Source: an uncultured Methylobacteriaceae bacterium (GTDB lineage: Bacteria > Pseudomonadota > Alphaproteobacteria > Rhizobiales > Beijerinckiaceae). Taken from it: a stretch of 9,634 nt of DNA. This document shows positions 1-7,104 of the stretch, one piece after another (position 1 is the first letter of the stretch; each line of letters begins with the position of its first letter). Where the stretch lies: the NCBI GenBank assembly GCA_937872715.1, contig CALMTJ010000495.1:1-9634 (forward strand), in the 5' to 3' direction. Both the position numbers and the translations under genes were made by a program. The notes below the pieces were generated by a model. The model saw nothing but the letters and a program-made list of their open reading frames with translations, was not told the DNA's origin and did no database searches.

Positions 1-313
1 CAACGTCACCGGCGAGCGGCGCGAGGACCGGGTGGGGGTCTGGGTCCGGCGGCCCGGGAGGGGCGAGGGCGCCGAGGACAAGCTCGCGGCGATCGGCATC
101 CGGGTGCGGCGCTGGGTGACGTTCCACGGCATCAGCCTCAACGTCGAGCCGGACCTGTCGCATTTCTCCGGCATCGGGCCGTGCGGCGTGTCGGAGCACG
201 GCGTGACGAGCCTCGTCGATCTCGGCCTGCCGGTCGGCCTGCACGAGGCGGACCTCGCGCTCCGCCGGGCCTTCGCCGACACGTTCGGCCCGGTGGTGGA
301 CGTTCCGGCCTGA
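1..313 (+). CDS. lipB: LipB, octanoyl-[ACP]:protein N-octanoyltransferase, 3' part
   Basis: This is the C-terminal 103 residues of a protein that begins before the window; the first complete codon is at position 2. LipB moves octanoate from acyl carrier protein to a lysine of lipoyl-domain proteins, the first step of lipoate assembly, in the cytoplasm. The visible sequence has the family block DKLAAIGIRVRRW, whose lysine is the conserved catalytic lysine, then FHGISLNVEPDLSHFSGI and the GPCGV motif carrying the catalytic cysteine. The reading frame is clean and ends with TGA at 311-313. It has no functional link to the B12 genes downstream and is separated from them by 456 non-coding bases. 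Family assignment is secure; only the missing N-terminus cannot be judged. Confidence 0.93.
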   Translation, partial: NVTGERREDRVGVWVRRPGRGEGAEDKLAAIGIRVRRWVTFHGISLNVEPDLSHFSGIGPCGVSEHGVTSLVDLGLPVGLHEADLALRRAFADTFGPVVDVPA

Positions 314-330
314 ACGCAGCGCGGCTATTC

Positions 331-414
331 CGTCATTGCGGGCGCAGCGAAGCAACCCAGGGGCCGGACGCGACCTCTGGCTTGCTCCGTCGGCTGCGCC
401 TCCTCGCCGGGACG
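331..414. repeat. Imperfect palindromic (REP-like) intergenic repeat
   Basis: The left arm at 331-360 (CGTCATTGCGGGCGCAGCGA and on) pairs imperfectly with the right arm at 377-414 (CTGGCTTGCTCC to CGGGACG), around a loop of about 16 bases at 361-376. The core CGTCATTGCG...GCGAAGCAA...CCAG / CTGG...TTGCT... is, from general knowledge, the form of a palindromic repeat scattered between genes in many Methylobacterium and related genomes. It starts 17 bases after the lipB stop. Here both arms have diverged (for example CCCGGCGAGG opposite ATTGCGGGCG), so this copy looks old. It could fold into an RNA hairpin that protects or ends the lipB transcript. That role is inferred; the palindrome itself is seen. 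Confidence 0.7.
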
Positions 415-451
415 GGCTTGGGTCCGATCGGGCAAACGTCCCCGCCCAGTC

Positions 452-469
452 GTGGAGGAAAGCTTCCAC
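452..469 (+). terminator. Small hairpin, possible weak terminator after lipB
   Basis: GTGGAGG pairs with the 3' arm ending CTTCCAC (7 bp including one G-T pair) around a 4-base loop, followed by CCTTTGTTG, which is only weakly T-rich. It lies between the palindromic repeat and the candidate btuB promoter, where termination of lipB transcription would make sense. The T-tract is too poor for a confident call, and it may be a chance hairpin. Confidence 0.22.
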
Positions 470-525
470 CTTTGTTGCCGAAATGCATCGCGGGGCGGGT
501 TCGTCGTCGCGTGCGCGGCATTCCC

Positions 526-555
526 TTGCACGGCGGCGCCGGCGGGTGCTGTTTA
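526..555 (+). promoter_or_regulatory. Candidate sigma70-type promoter of the btuB operon
   Basis: TTGCAC at 526-531 and TGTTTA at 550-555 are separated by 18 bases. A start about 7 bases later would fall near 562, just where the riboswitch structure begins, so the position fits well. The -10 element is a poor match and the spacer is very GC-rich, so this is only a candidate. No other convincing promoter was seen between 415 and 560. Confidence 0.35.
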
Positions 556-561
556 GGAACG

Positions 562-735
562 CGTCCGGTGCCTCGACCCCCGAGGTGAAACGGGAATGCG
601 GTGCGGGCTCCGGCCCAATGCCGCGGCTGCCCCCGCAACTGTAAGCGGCGAGCGTTCCTCCACATGCCACTGGCTTCGGCCGGGAAGGCGGAGGAACGCC
701 GCGACCCGCGAGCCAGGAGACCGGCCGGACGCGTC
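562..735 (+). promoter_or_regulatory. Cobalamin (adenosylcobalamin-type) riboswitch
   Basis: This is the 5' leader RNA that binds B12 and lowers btuB operon expression. The conserved blocks occur in order: a stem CCTCG/CGAGG at 571-575 and 581-585; AAACGGGAA at 588-596; the core CTGCCCCCGCAACTGTAAGC at 626-645; GCCACTGG at 666-673 with GGGAAGGC at 682-689; and the B12 box AGCCAGGAGACCGGCC at 711-726, which has G where the consensus usually has T in ACCTGCC. A perfect 10-bp helix joins 652-661 (GCGTTCCTCC) to 690-699 (GGAGGAACGC). About 34 bases then lead to the Shine-Dalgarno. No terminator hairpin with a T-run is visible, so control is more likely at translation initiation (inference). Outer boundaries are approximate. 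Confidence 0.95.
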
Positions 736-759
736 ACGAACCTGCGGCGGAGGGCCGCG

Positions 760-765
760 AGGAGG
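760..765 (+). promoter_or_regulatory. Shine-Dalgarno of btuB, probable riboswitch output site
   Basis: AGGAGG lies 4 bases before the ATG at 770 and fixes that start over in-frame codons further up, which lie inside the riboswitch. Directly upstream, GCGGC (744-748) and GCCGC (754-758) can form a 5-bp hairpin with loop GGAGG. TCCTCC at 656-661, normally paired within the aptamer, is also complementary to this Shine-Dalgarno. Which of these forms the switching helix cannot be decided by eye. Confidence 0.7.
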
Positions 766-769
766 ATAC

Positions 770-2752
770 ATGCTGACCGGTCTTCGCGTCGCGGCTGCGA
801 CGTGCGTTTCCCTTTGCCTGCTTCCAACCCTGACGAGCCGTGCCGCAGCCCAGGCCGCCGGCGACGCGGTGCCGCTCGGGGAGGTGGTGGTCACGGCCGA
901 CCGCCGGCCCGAGCCGATCGAGCGCTCCGGCAGCGCCATCTCGGTCGTGACGCGCGAGCAGATCGAGAGCTTCAACCCGACCTCCCTCGTCGACGCGCTC
1001 CGCAACGTTCCGGGACTCGACATCACCGAGACGGGCGGCCCGGGCGCTGCGACGAGCGTGCGGCTCCGCGGCGCCAATACCGGTCAGACGCTCGTCCTCA
1101 TCGACGGCATGCGGGTCAACGACCCGGCGGGTCCCGGCGGAGATTTCGACTTCTCCGGCCTCCTGCCGACGGTGATCGACCGCATCGAGGTGCTGCGCGG
1201 CCCGCAGAGCGCCCTCTACGGCTCGGACGCCATCGGCGGCGTGGTGAACATCATCACCCGCAAGGGCAGCGGCGAGCCGCGCTTCGAGTTCCGCACGGAA
1301 GGCGGAAGCTACGGGACGTTCTCGTCGAGCCTCGCCGCCTACGGCTCGTCCGGCCCCTGGTCCTATTCGGTGGCGGGCGGCGGCCAGCGGGGCGACGGCT
1401 TCTCGCGCTTCGGCTACCGCATCACGCCGCTCCGCAAATTCGCGCCCTTCGAGGCCGACGGCTTCTCCCGTTACGGAGGCTTCGGGCGGCTCGGCTACGA
1501 TCCGGGGGAGGGCGTCGCCTTCGAGTTCGGCATCCTGTCCTTCCGGACGCTGACCGATTACGACGCGGCCTCCAGCACCCTGCCGCGCCTCCTCCAGGCG
1601 ACGGGACCCGCCCGCGCCTTCCCTGACACGCCGAGCCGGTCGACCCGCGAGCTGACGCAGATCTTCGGACGGGTCACGGCCGAGACCGGACCCGTCAGCC
1701 ACAGCCTGCGCGTCTACGCCAACGAGACGAACCGCACCAACAACGACGTCAGCTACAAGACGAACACGCTCCCGGTGAACACGACGGAGACCTTCAGCGA
1801 ATTTCGGGGCACCCGCATCGGCGTCGAGTACCAGGGCGACCTGAAGCTCGACCGGTACGGCGTGCTCACCTTCGGAGGGCGCGGCGAGGCGGAGGAGGCC
1901 GCGACCTATTCGACGCCTGTGCAGCCCGTCCCGGGCTCCCGCGCCGGGACGCTCAAGGCCCGCCAGGACACCCGCTCGGTCTTTGCGCTCTACCAGCTCC
2001 CGATCTACGACAGGCTGATCCTGACGCTCGGCGGGCGTCACGACGAGGTCGACCGCGTCACCTTCGACACGTGGCGGGCGACGGCCGCCTACCTGATCCC
2101 GGAGACCGGGACCAAATTCCGGGCGAGCGGCGGCACGGGCGGCAAGGCGCCGACGCTGTTCCAGCTCTTCGCGCCGATCTTCGGCAATCCCGCGCTGCTG
2201 CCCGAGCGCAGCATCGGCTGGGACGCCGGGATCGACCAGTCCTTCTTCGACGGCCGGGGGAGCGTGTCGGCGACGGTATTCGGCAACCGCTTCGAGAACC
2301 TGATCAACTTCAACGCCGCGACGTCGAACTACTTCAACACCGCGAAGGCGGACACCTCCGGCGTCGAGGTCGAGGCCGGCTTCGTCCTCCTGCCCGAATT
2401 CGTGAAGCTCACGGCCGCCTATACCTACCTGCACGCCAAGGACCTCGCGACGAACCTGACGCTCGCCCGGCGGCCGCAGCATGTCGGCCGCTTCGGCGTC
2501 GCGATCACGCCACTGCCGGGCTGGGTCATCGAGCCGCGCGTCACATTCGTGTCGCTCCGGTTCAGCGGCGCGAACGAAACCGGGCCGCTGCCGCAATACG
2601 GGCGTCTCGACATCTACTCGGACTACAAGATCAACGAGATGTGGCGCGTCTTCGGTCGGATCGAGAATCTAACGGATACCCGCTACCAGGAGGTCCTGAA
2701 CTACGGGACCACCGGCCGGGCGGTCTATGCCGGGTTCAGCGTCACGTGGTAG
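770..2752 (+). CDS. btuB: TonB-dependent outer-membrane cobalamin receptor BtuB
   Basis: A 660-residue outer-membrane protein that takes up B12 and other corrinoids using TonB energy. Residues 1 to about 29 form a signal peptide (MLTGLRVAAATCVSLCLLP, then AAAQA). The TonB box follows as EVVVTADR at about 38-45, close to the DTLVVTA box of E. coli BtuB. The plug domain spans about 55-165, with VVTREQIE, VDALRNVPGLDI, VRLRGANTGQTLVLIDGMRV, RIEVLRGPQSALYGSDAIGG and VVNIITRKG. The remainder is the beta-barrel, ending in an aromatic residue (SVTW). E. coli BtuB is 614 residues, so the length is normal for the family. The ATG at 770 is chosen because of the Shine-Dalgarno and signal peptide; an open frame further upstream would translate the riboswitch. 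The riboswitch and the downstream btuCDF genes support a corrinoid substrate rather than iron-siderophore. Confidence 0.95.
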   Translation: MLTGLRVAAATCVSLCLLPTLTSRAAAQAAGDAVPLGEVVVTADRRPEPIERSGSAISVVTREQIESFNPTSLVDALRNVPGLDITETGGPGAATSVRLRGANTGQTLVLIDGMRVNDPAGPGGDFDFSGLLPTVIDRIEVLRGPQSALYGSDAIGGVVNIITRKGSGEPRFEFRTEGGSYGTFSSSLAAYGSSGPWSYSVAGGGQRGDGFSRFGYRITPLRKFAPFEADGFSRYGGFGRLGYDPGEGVAFEFGILSFRTLTDYDAASSTLPRLLQATGPARAFPDTPSRSTRELTQIFGRVTAETGPVSHSLRVYANETNRTNNDVSYKTNTLPVNTTETFSEFRGTRIGVEYQGDLKLDRYGVLTFGGRGEAEEAATYSTPVQPVPGSRAGTLKARQDTRSVFALYQLPIYDRLILTLGGRHDEVDRVTFDTWRATAAYLIPETGTKFRASGGTGGKAPTLFQLFAPIFGNPALLPERSIGWDAGIDQSFFDGRGSVSATVFGNRFENLINFNAATSNYFNTAKADTSGVEVEAGFVLLPEFVKLTAAYTYLHAKDLATNLTLARRPQHVGRFGVAITPLPGWVIEPRVTFVSLRFSGANETGPLPQYGRLDIYSDYKINEMWRVFGRIENLTDTRYQEVLNYGTTGRAVYAGFSVTW

Positions 2753-2762
2753 CCGTCCGCCC

Positions 2763-3779
2763 ATGACGGCCCGCACGTCAGGGACCGGCACGATTGCCCT
2801 GCTGGCGACCGGCGCGGCGCTGCTCTTCCTCGTCTCCCTGGGGATCGGTCCCGTCCGGCTCCCGCCGTGGGAGGTGGTGCGGGCGCTCGGCGGCGGCGGG
2901 TCGGAGACGGACAGGATCATCGTCCAGTCCATCCGGCTTCCCCGCGCGATCCTCGGTGTGTCGATCGGCGGGATGCTCGGGCTCGGCGGGGCCGCGATGC
3001 AGGGCCTCCTGCGGAACCCGCTCGCGGCGCCGTCCCTGTTCGGCGCCCCGCAGGCGGCGGCCTTCGGGGCGGTCGCGACCCTGTCGCTCGGCATCGCGGA
3101 CGCGCTGTCCCTCGCGCTGCCGTTCGCCGCGGTCGCGGGCGCTTTCCTGTCGATCTTCGCCCTCGTGGCGGTGGCCGGCCGCAACGCGGGCCTGCTCCTC
3201 CTGATCCTGTCGGGGCTCGCGATCTCGAGCCTCGCCGGCGCCGCGACGGCGCTCGCCATGAACCTTGCCCCGAACCCTTTCGCGGCGCTCGAGATCGCTT
3301 TCTGGCTGCTCGGCTCGCTTGAGGACCGCTCCATGCGGCACGTGGCGATGGCGCTTCCCTTCATGGCGGCCGGCGCGGCGCTGCTGCTCGCGCGGCGGAG
3401 CGCGTTCCGGGCCTTGACGCTCGGCGAGGAAGCGGCCGGCAGCCTCGGAGTGAATGTGGGGCGGCTCCGGCTCCTGGTGATCACGGGCGTGGCGCTCGGA
3501 ATCGGCGGAGCCGTCGCGGTCGCCGGCACGATCGGCTTCATCGGACTTATCTCGCCCCATCTGGTCCGGCCCTTCGTCGGTTATGACCCCGCGAGGGCGC
3601 TCGTGCCGAGCGCGCTCGCGGGCGCCTGCCTCCTCACGTCGGCCGATATCGCGGTTCGGCTGATCCCGTCCTCCTCGGACATCAAGGTGGGCGTCCTGAC
3701 GGCCTTGATCGGCGTGCCGTTCTTCCTCTACCTGATCGTCCGCGAGCGGAGCCGGCTTCAGGCCGGGCTCATCGCGTGA
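2763..3779 (+). CDS. btuC: B12 ABC transporter permease BtuC (FecCD family)
   Basis: A 338-residue inner-membrane permease, near the 326 of E. coli BtuC, mostly hydrophobic helices. Family marks: a first membrane helix at about 10-30; IRLPRAILG at 57-65 (the FecCD RLPR signature); QGLLRNPLAAP at 80-90; GTIGFIGLISPHLVR at about 255-269, which resembles the cytoplasmic-loop region that contacts the ATPase; and DIKVGVLTALIGVPFFLYL near the end. It would form the dimeric channel that takes corrinoid from BtuF. The ATG at 2763, 10 bases after the btuB stop, is preferred. An in-frame ATG at 2727 would overlap btuB by 26 bases and add 12 residues without a good ribosome site. Neither start has a strong Shine-Dalgarno, so translational coupling to btuB is likely. 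Iron-siderophore permeases share this fold; the riboswitch decides the substrate. Confidence 0.92.
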   Translation: MTARTSGTGTIALLATGAALLFLVSLGIGPVRLPPWEVVRALGGGGSETDRIIVQSIRLPRAILGVSIGGMLGLGGAAMQGLLRNPLAAPSLFGAPQAAAFGAVATLSLGIADALSLALPFAAVAGAFLSIFALVAVAGRNAGLLLLILSGLAISSLAGAATALAMNLAPNPFAALEIAFWLLGSLEDRSMRHVAMALPFMAAGAALLLARRSAFRALTLGEEAAGSLGVNVGRLRLLVITGVALGIGGAVAVAGTIGFIGLISPHLVRPFVGYDPARALVPSALAGACLLTSADIAVRLIPSSSDIKVGVLTALIGVPFFLYLIVRERSRLQAGLIA

Positions 3780-4540
3780 CCCTCAGGCTGGCCGGCGTCT
3801 CCATCCGGCTCGGCGCCCGTAACGTGCTGAGCGGGGTCGACCTCGACCTCGCCGCCGGGACCTTCGTGGCGATCGTCGGGCCGAACGGCGCCGGCAAGAC
3901 CTCCGCGCTGCGGGCGATGGTCGGCGAGCTCCCCTTCCGGGGCACGATCTCGCTCGACGGCGCGCCGCTTTCCGGCCTGACCCGCGCCGAGCGGGCGCGG
4001 CGGATCGCCTACCTGCCGCAGGGCCACGTCGCGCATTGGCCCCTGCCGGCCCGCGACATCGTCGCGCTCGGCCGCATGCCGCACGGCGCGGCCGACCCGG
4101 CCCGCCTCCGTCCGGCGGATGCCGAAGCGGTGGACGAGGCGATGCGGGTCACGGAGACGGAAACCCTCGCCGGCCGGCCCGTCACCGAGCTGTCCGGCGG
4201 CGAGCGGGCGCGGGTGGCGCTGGCGCGGGTCTTCGCGGTGCGGGCTCCGGTGATCCTGGCCGACGAGCCGACGGCCGCCCTCGACCCGCGCCATCAGCTC
4301 GACGTCTCACGTGCCTTGCGGTCGGCCGCCGATGCGGGAGCGCTCGTCGTCGCGGTGACCCACGATCTCGGGCTCGCGGCCCGCTTCGCGGATCTCGTGG
4401 CGGTGCTGGCAGAGGGCCGGCTCGCCGCGATCGGCTCGCCGGAGGACGCGCTCGCGCCCGGCATCCTCAGCCGGGTGTTCGGCATCGAGGCCTTCCGGGC
4501 CGAGAACGAGGGCCGGCCCGTGCTGGTGCCCTGGTCGTGA
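3776..4540 (+). CDS. btuD: B12 ABC transporter ATP-binding protein BtuD
   Basis: A 254-residue cytoplasmic ATPase that powers BtuC. All ABC motifs are present: Walker A GPNGAGKT at 35-42, Q-loop LPQ ending at Gln82, signature LSGGE at 139-143, Walker B VILADEP at 159-165 with catalytic Glu164, D-loop ALD at 168-170, and switch His196 in VTHD. The GTG start at 3776 overlaps the btuC stop as GTGA, typical of translational coupling. The C-terminal extension (IGSPEDALAPGILSRVFGIE) is the usual tail of FecE/BtuD-type ATPases. Sequence alone would also allow haem or siderophore transport; the riboswitch-headed operon makes corrinoid transport much the best reading. Confidence 0.93.
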   Translation: MTLRLAGVSIRLGARNVLSGVDLDLAAGTFVAIVGPNGAGKTSALRAMVGELPFRGTISLDGAPLSGLTRAERARRIAYLPQGHVAHWPLPARDIVALGRMPHGAADPARLRPADAEAVDEAMRVTETETLAGRPVTELSGGERARVALARVFAVRAPVILADEPTAALDPRHQLDVSRALRSAADAGALVVAVTHDLGLAARFADLVAVLAEGRLAAIGSPEDALAPGILSRVFGIEAFRAENEGRPVLVPWS

Positions 4541-5364
4541 GGGCCGACCGGCTCCTCGGGGCTGCCCTGGCGATGGGTCTCGGCACGGCCGCGCAGGCGG
4601 CCGGCCCCCGGATCGTGTCGCTGAACCTGTGCACGGATCAGCTCCTCCTCGCGCTGGCCGATCCGGACCAGATCCTCGGGCTCAGCCCCTATGCCCGCGA
4701 TGCCGCCCGCTCGGCCGTGGCGGCCGCGTCCAGGCCGTATCCGGTCCTGTCCGGGTCGGCGGAGGAGGTGCTGGTGATTCGGCCGGACCTCGTGCTGGCG
4801 GGCCGCTTCACCAAGCTCGCGACCCGGCAGATCCTCCGGGCGAACGGGATGCGGGTCGTCGAGTTCGACGCCGCGACCTCCATCGAGCAGGTCCGGGCGC
4901 AGATCCGGCAGGCCGGCGGGCTCACGGGCCACCCCGACCGGGCCGAGGCCGGCATCGCGGCGATCGATTCGGCCGTGGAGCGCGCGCGCGCGGCCGCGTC
5001 CCGCCATGCGCTCACCGTGCTGCCGCTCCAGCGCCGAGGCTGGGTGTCCGGCGGGAACACGCTCATGGGCTCGCTCCTGGCAGTCGTGGGGCTGCGCAAT
5101 GCCGGCTCCGAGCTGAACCGGGGAGGGGGTTTCGTCTCGCTCGAGGCGGTGGTGCGCCTTCGCCCGGACCTCCTCCTCGTGTCGCGCAGCGAACTGGAGG
5201 CGGAGGACCAGGGCAGCGCCCTCCTGCACCATCCGGCGCTCGCCGCGCTCTATCCGCCGGAGAAGCGCCTCACCCTGCCGGAGCAGATGACGGTGTGCGG
5301 CGGCCCGGAGATTGGCCCCGCGCTCGACCGGCTGGCGGAGGAGATCACGGCCCGCGCGCCATGA
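4537..5364 (+). CDS. btuF: Periplasmic corrinoid-binding protein BtuF
   Basis: A 275-residue solute-binding protein of the helical-backbone type that hands corrinoid to BtuCD. The GTG start at 4537 overlaps btuD as GTGA. An ATG at 4573 would remove the charged front of the signal peptide (VRADRLLGAALAMGLGTAAQA, cut after AQA at about residue 21). The mature protein begins GPRIVSLNLCTDQLLLALAD and has EEVLVIRPDLVLAGRF and an FDAATSIEQV segment close to the DATSIEQI stretch of E. coli BtuF. Cysteines at 32 and 254 are the only two in the protein and could pair as a disulfide in the periplasm, as a cysteine pair does in E. coli BtuF (inference). Signal peptide, fold and operon position agree; fine substrate choice cannot be read. 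Confidence 0.9.
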   Translation: MRADRLLGAALAMGLGTAAQAAGPRIVSLNLCTDQLLLALADPDQILGLSPYARDAARSAVAAASRPYPVLSGSAEEVLVIRPDLVLAGRFTKLATRQILRANGMRVVEFDAATSIEQVRAQIRQAGGLTGHPDRAEAGIAAIDSAVERARAAASRHALTVLPLQRRGWVSGGNTLMGSLLAVVGLRNAGSELNRGGGFVSLEAVVRLRPDLLLVSRSELEAEDQGSALLHHPALAALYPPEKRLTLPEQMTVCGGPEIGPALDRLAEEITARAP

Positions 5365-6335
5365 TCCTGTCCTCCGACGCGTTTCTCGTCCTCCTCGGCG
5401 CCCTCCTGCTCGACGCCGTCATCGGCGATCCGGACATCCTATGGCGGCGCTGGCCCCACCCGGTGACGTGGCTCGGCGCGATCGTGGCCCGCGCCGACCG
5501 TCGCCTCAACCGTCCCGGTTCCCCCGGCCCGTTCCGGAAGCTCGCCGGGTCCGCCTTCGTCGCGGCCTACCTCGCCGGCGCGCTCGCCGCCGGCTGGCTG
5601 GTGGAGACCGTTCTCCGCGCGCTGCCGGGCGGCCCGCTCCTCCTCGCGCTCACCGCCTCCGTGCTGCTCGCCGCCCGGAGCCTCCACGACCATGTCCGCC
5701 GGGTTGCGGACGGGCTCGCGGCTGGCGGCCTGGCCCAGGCCCGCCGGGCCGTGTCCATGATCGTCGGCCGCGATCCGGAGCGGCTGGACGAGGGCGGCGT
5801 CGCCCGGGCGGCGATCGAATCAGCGGCGGAAAACTTCTCCGACGGCGTGGTGGCGCCGGCTTTCTGGTACGCGCTCGGCGGGTTGCCGGGCCTCCTCGCC
5901 TACAAGGCGATCAACACGGCCGATTCCATGATCGGCCACCTCTCGGACCGGCATCGCGATTTCGGCTGGGCCGCGGCGCGTCTCGACGACGTCCTCAACT
6001 ACCTGCCGGCCCGGCTCGCCGGCGCGCTGCTCGCCCTGGCGGGGCTCGCCGGGCGGGGCGCCCCCGCTCGCGCCTGGAGGGTCATGCTGCGCGACGCCGG
6101 GACCCATCGCTCGCCGAATGCCGGCTGGCCCGAGGCCGCGATGGCCGGCGCGCTCGGGATCGCGCTCGGCGGTCCTCGCGTCTACGCGGCCGGCCCGGTC
6201 GACGCGCCGTTCCTGAACCGGGAAGGCCGCAGGGATGCCGGCCCGGCGGACATCACGCGGGCGTTGCGGGTGATGGTCGCGGCCTGTGTGCTGCACGGGA
6301 TGGTGTATGCCGGGCTGGCGCTGCTGGCGGCCTGA
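5361..6335 (+). CDS. cobD: Adenosylcobinamide-phosphate synthase CobD (CbiB)
   Basis: A 324-residue inner-membrane enzyme that joins adenosylcobyric acid to aminopropanol (or its phosphate) to give adenosylcobinamide (phosphate). Family features: an N-terminal helix with LLLDAVIGDPDILWRRWPHP; AARSLHDHV; the hallmark block at about 134-193 with VGRDPERLDEGGVARAAIES, ENFSDGVVAPAFWYALGGLP and AYKAINTADSMIGH; then RLDDVLNYLPARLAGAL and HRSPNAGWPEAAMAGALG. ATGA at 5361-5364 overlaps the btuF stop, so it is the last gene of the import operon and under the same riboswitch. The name cobD follows aerobic-pathway usage; the enteric gene called cobD is a different enzyme (decarboxylase, cobC here), which is not in the window. 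No clear terminator is seen in the 27 bases before the convergent gene. Confidence 0.95.
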   Translation: MILSSDAFLVLLGALLLDAVIGDPDILWRRWPHPVTWLGAIVARADRRLNRPGSPGPFRKLAGSAFVAAYLAGALAAGWLVETVLRALPGGPLLLALTASVLLAARSLHDHVRRVADGLAAGGLAQARRAVSMIVGRDPERLDEGGVARAAIESAAENFSDGVVAPAFWYALGGLPGLLAYKAINTADSMIGHLSDRHRDFGWAAARLDDVLNYLPARLAGALLALAGLAGRGAPARAWRVMLRDAGTHRSPNAGWPEAAMAGALGIALGGPRVYAAGPVDAPFLNREGRRDAGPADITRALRVMVAACVLHGMVYAGLALLAA

Positions 6336-6362
6336 CGCCCTCGCTCCGGAGGACGACGGCGC

Positions 6363-6983
6363 TCAGTGGCGGCGGCCTCCGATCCGGTCCATGCCGGGAT
6401 AGGACATGCCGGCATTGACGCGGATCATACGCGTCTTGAGGAGGTGCTCGTAGTCGGGCGGCAGCGGCCGGTAGCGTTGCTGCACCTTTTCGGTGGCGTT
6501 GTACTTCGCGCAGATATCGACGATCCGGTTGAGGTAGTCGCGCCACCGGCCGTCATGCTCGTCGTAGCCGGTGCAGGCCATCGCCCAGTCGTTGTCGCTG
6601 ACGATGTGGATCGCGCCCTCGCTGCCGATCCAGGGCACCCAATCGGGCACCACGTAATGGGCCTTCCAGCCCACCATGAAATTGCGCATGACGTTCGTGG
6701 TCTGGCCGAAGGACCGGAAGGCGATGCCCTGGAAGTAGTAGTTGAACTCGCGCCCCAGCATGGCCCGGCTGCGGTACACGCATTGGCCTTCCTTGAACTT
6801 CGGCTCGAAGAACTTGCTGTCGAAGCCGACGAACATCTTGATGGCGTTCGGCCCCATCAGCTCGCCGCCCATGTCGGCCTTCTCCGACGGCCAGCCCTTG
6901 CCCTTCCAGTAATCGTAGAGGCGGTCGAACAGGAGGTCGCAATTCGTGTCCACATCCTTGTCGGTGATCACGTAGTGAGACAT
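6363..6983 (-). CDS. Unrecognised 206-residue protein
   Basis: I do not recognise this family. Coding is supported by consistent G/C-ending codons on this strand, an ATG start and a Shine-Dalgarno-like AGGGAG (complement of 6994-6999) ten bases ahead. The protein is soluble: no signal peptide or membrane helix. It is rich in aromatic residues, with seven tryptophans (DYWKGKGW, GWKAHYVVPDWVPW, NDWAMA, GRWRDY) and many tyrosines. Other stretches are ELMGPNAIKMF, GREFNYYFQGIAFRSFGQTT, GAIHIVSDNDW and VDICAKYN. It has two cysteines beside charged stretches and no recognisable nucleotide-binding or metal motif. It lies 121 bases downstream of cobQ on the same strand and converges on cobD. That 121-base gap contains no obvious terminator, only a TTGACC (complement of 7053-7058) lacking a good -10, so it could be read from cobQ or independently. 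Context gives no clear role in B12 metabolism. Confidence 0.8.
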   Translation of the reverse strand: MSHYVITDKDVDTNCDLLFDRLYDYWKGKGWPSEKADMGGELMGPNAIKMFVGFDSKFFEPKFKEGQCVYRSRAMLGREFNYYFQGIAFRSFGQTTNVMRNFMVGWKAHYVVPDWVPWIGSEGAIHIVSDNDWAMACTGYDEHDGRWRDYLNRIVDICAKYNATEKVQQRYRPLPPDYEHLLKTRMIRVNAGMSYPGMDRIGGRRH

Positions 6984-7104
6984 GGCCCCTCAGCTCCCTG
7001 CCGACCCGCCGCGAAGGCGTATCGTTCTCAGAAGCCCACGGCGTGTCGGCGAGGTCAACTACCCATTCAGGGGTGATGCCCCGATCCTCGGCGCCGCGCC
7101 GGCG

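Noticed and set aside
596..769. In-frame upstream extension of btuB starting inside the riboswitch
   Set aside because: It would translate the conserved riboswitch core and place the signal peptide in the middle of the protein. ATG 770 has an AGGAGG and a normal signal peptide.
333..827. Several open frames of 68-174 codons on both strands over the palindromic repeat and riboswitch
   Set aside because: They overlap structured non-coding elements and lack gene-like codon pattern or recognisable products.
734..2596. A 620-codon open frame on the - strand opposite btuB
   Set aside because: Antisense shadow of a clear TonB-dependent receptor; composition is Arg/Ala/Glu/Gly-rich without motifs.
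2727..2762. Earlier ATG start for btuC overlapping the end of btuB
   Set aside because: The AGGAGGT at 2688-2694 is over 30 bases away and encodes part of btuB. ATG 2763 gives the usual length and follows the btuB stop closely.
6366..7076. A 236-codon + strand frame opposite the unrecognised minus-strand gene
   Set aside because: The minus strand has the better ribosome site, balanced composition and G/C third bases. The + frame is Val/Ala/His/Asp-rich antisense.
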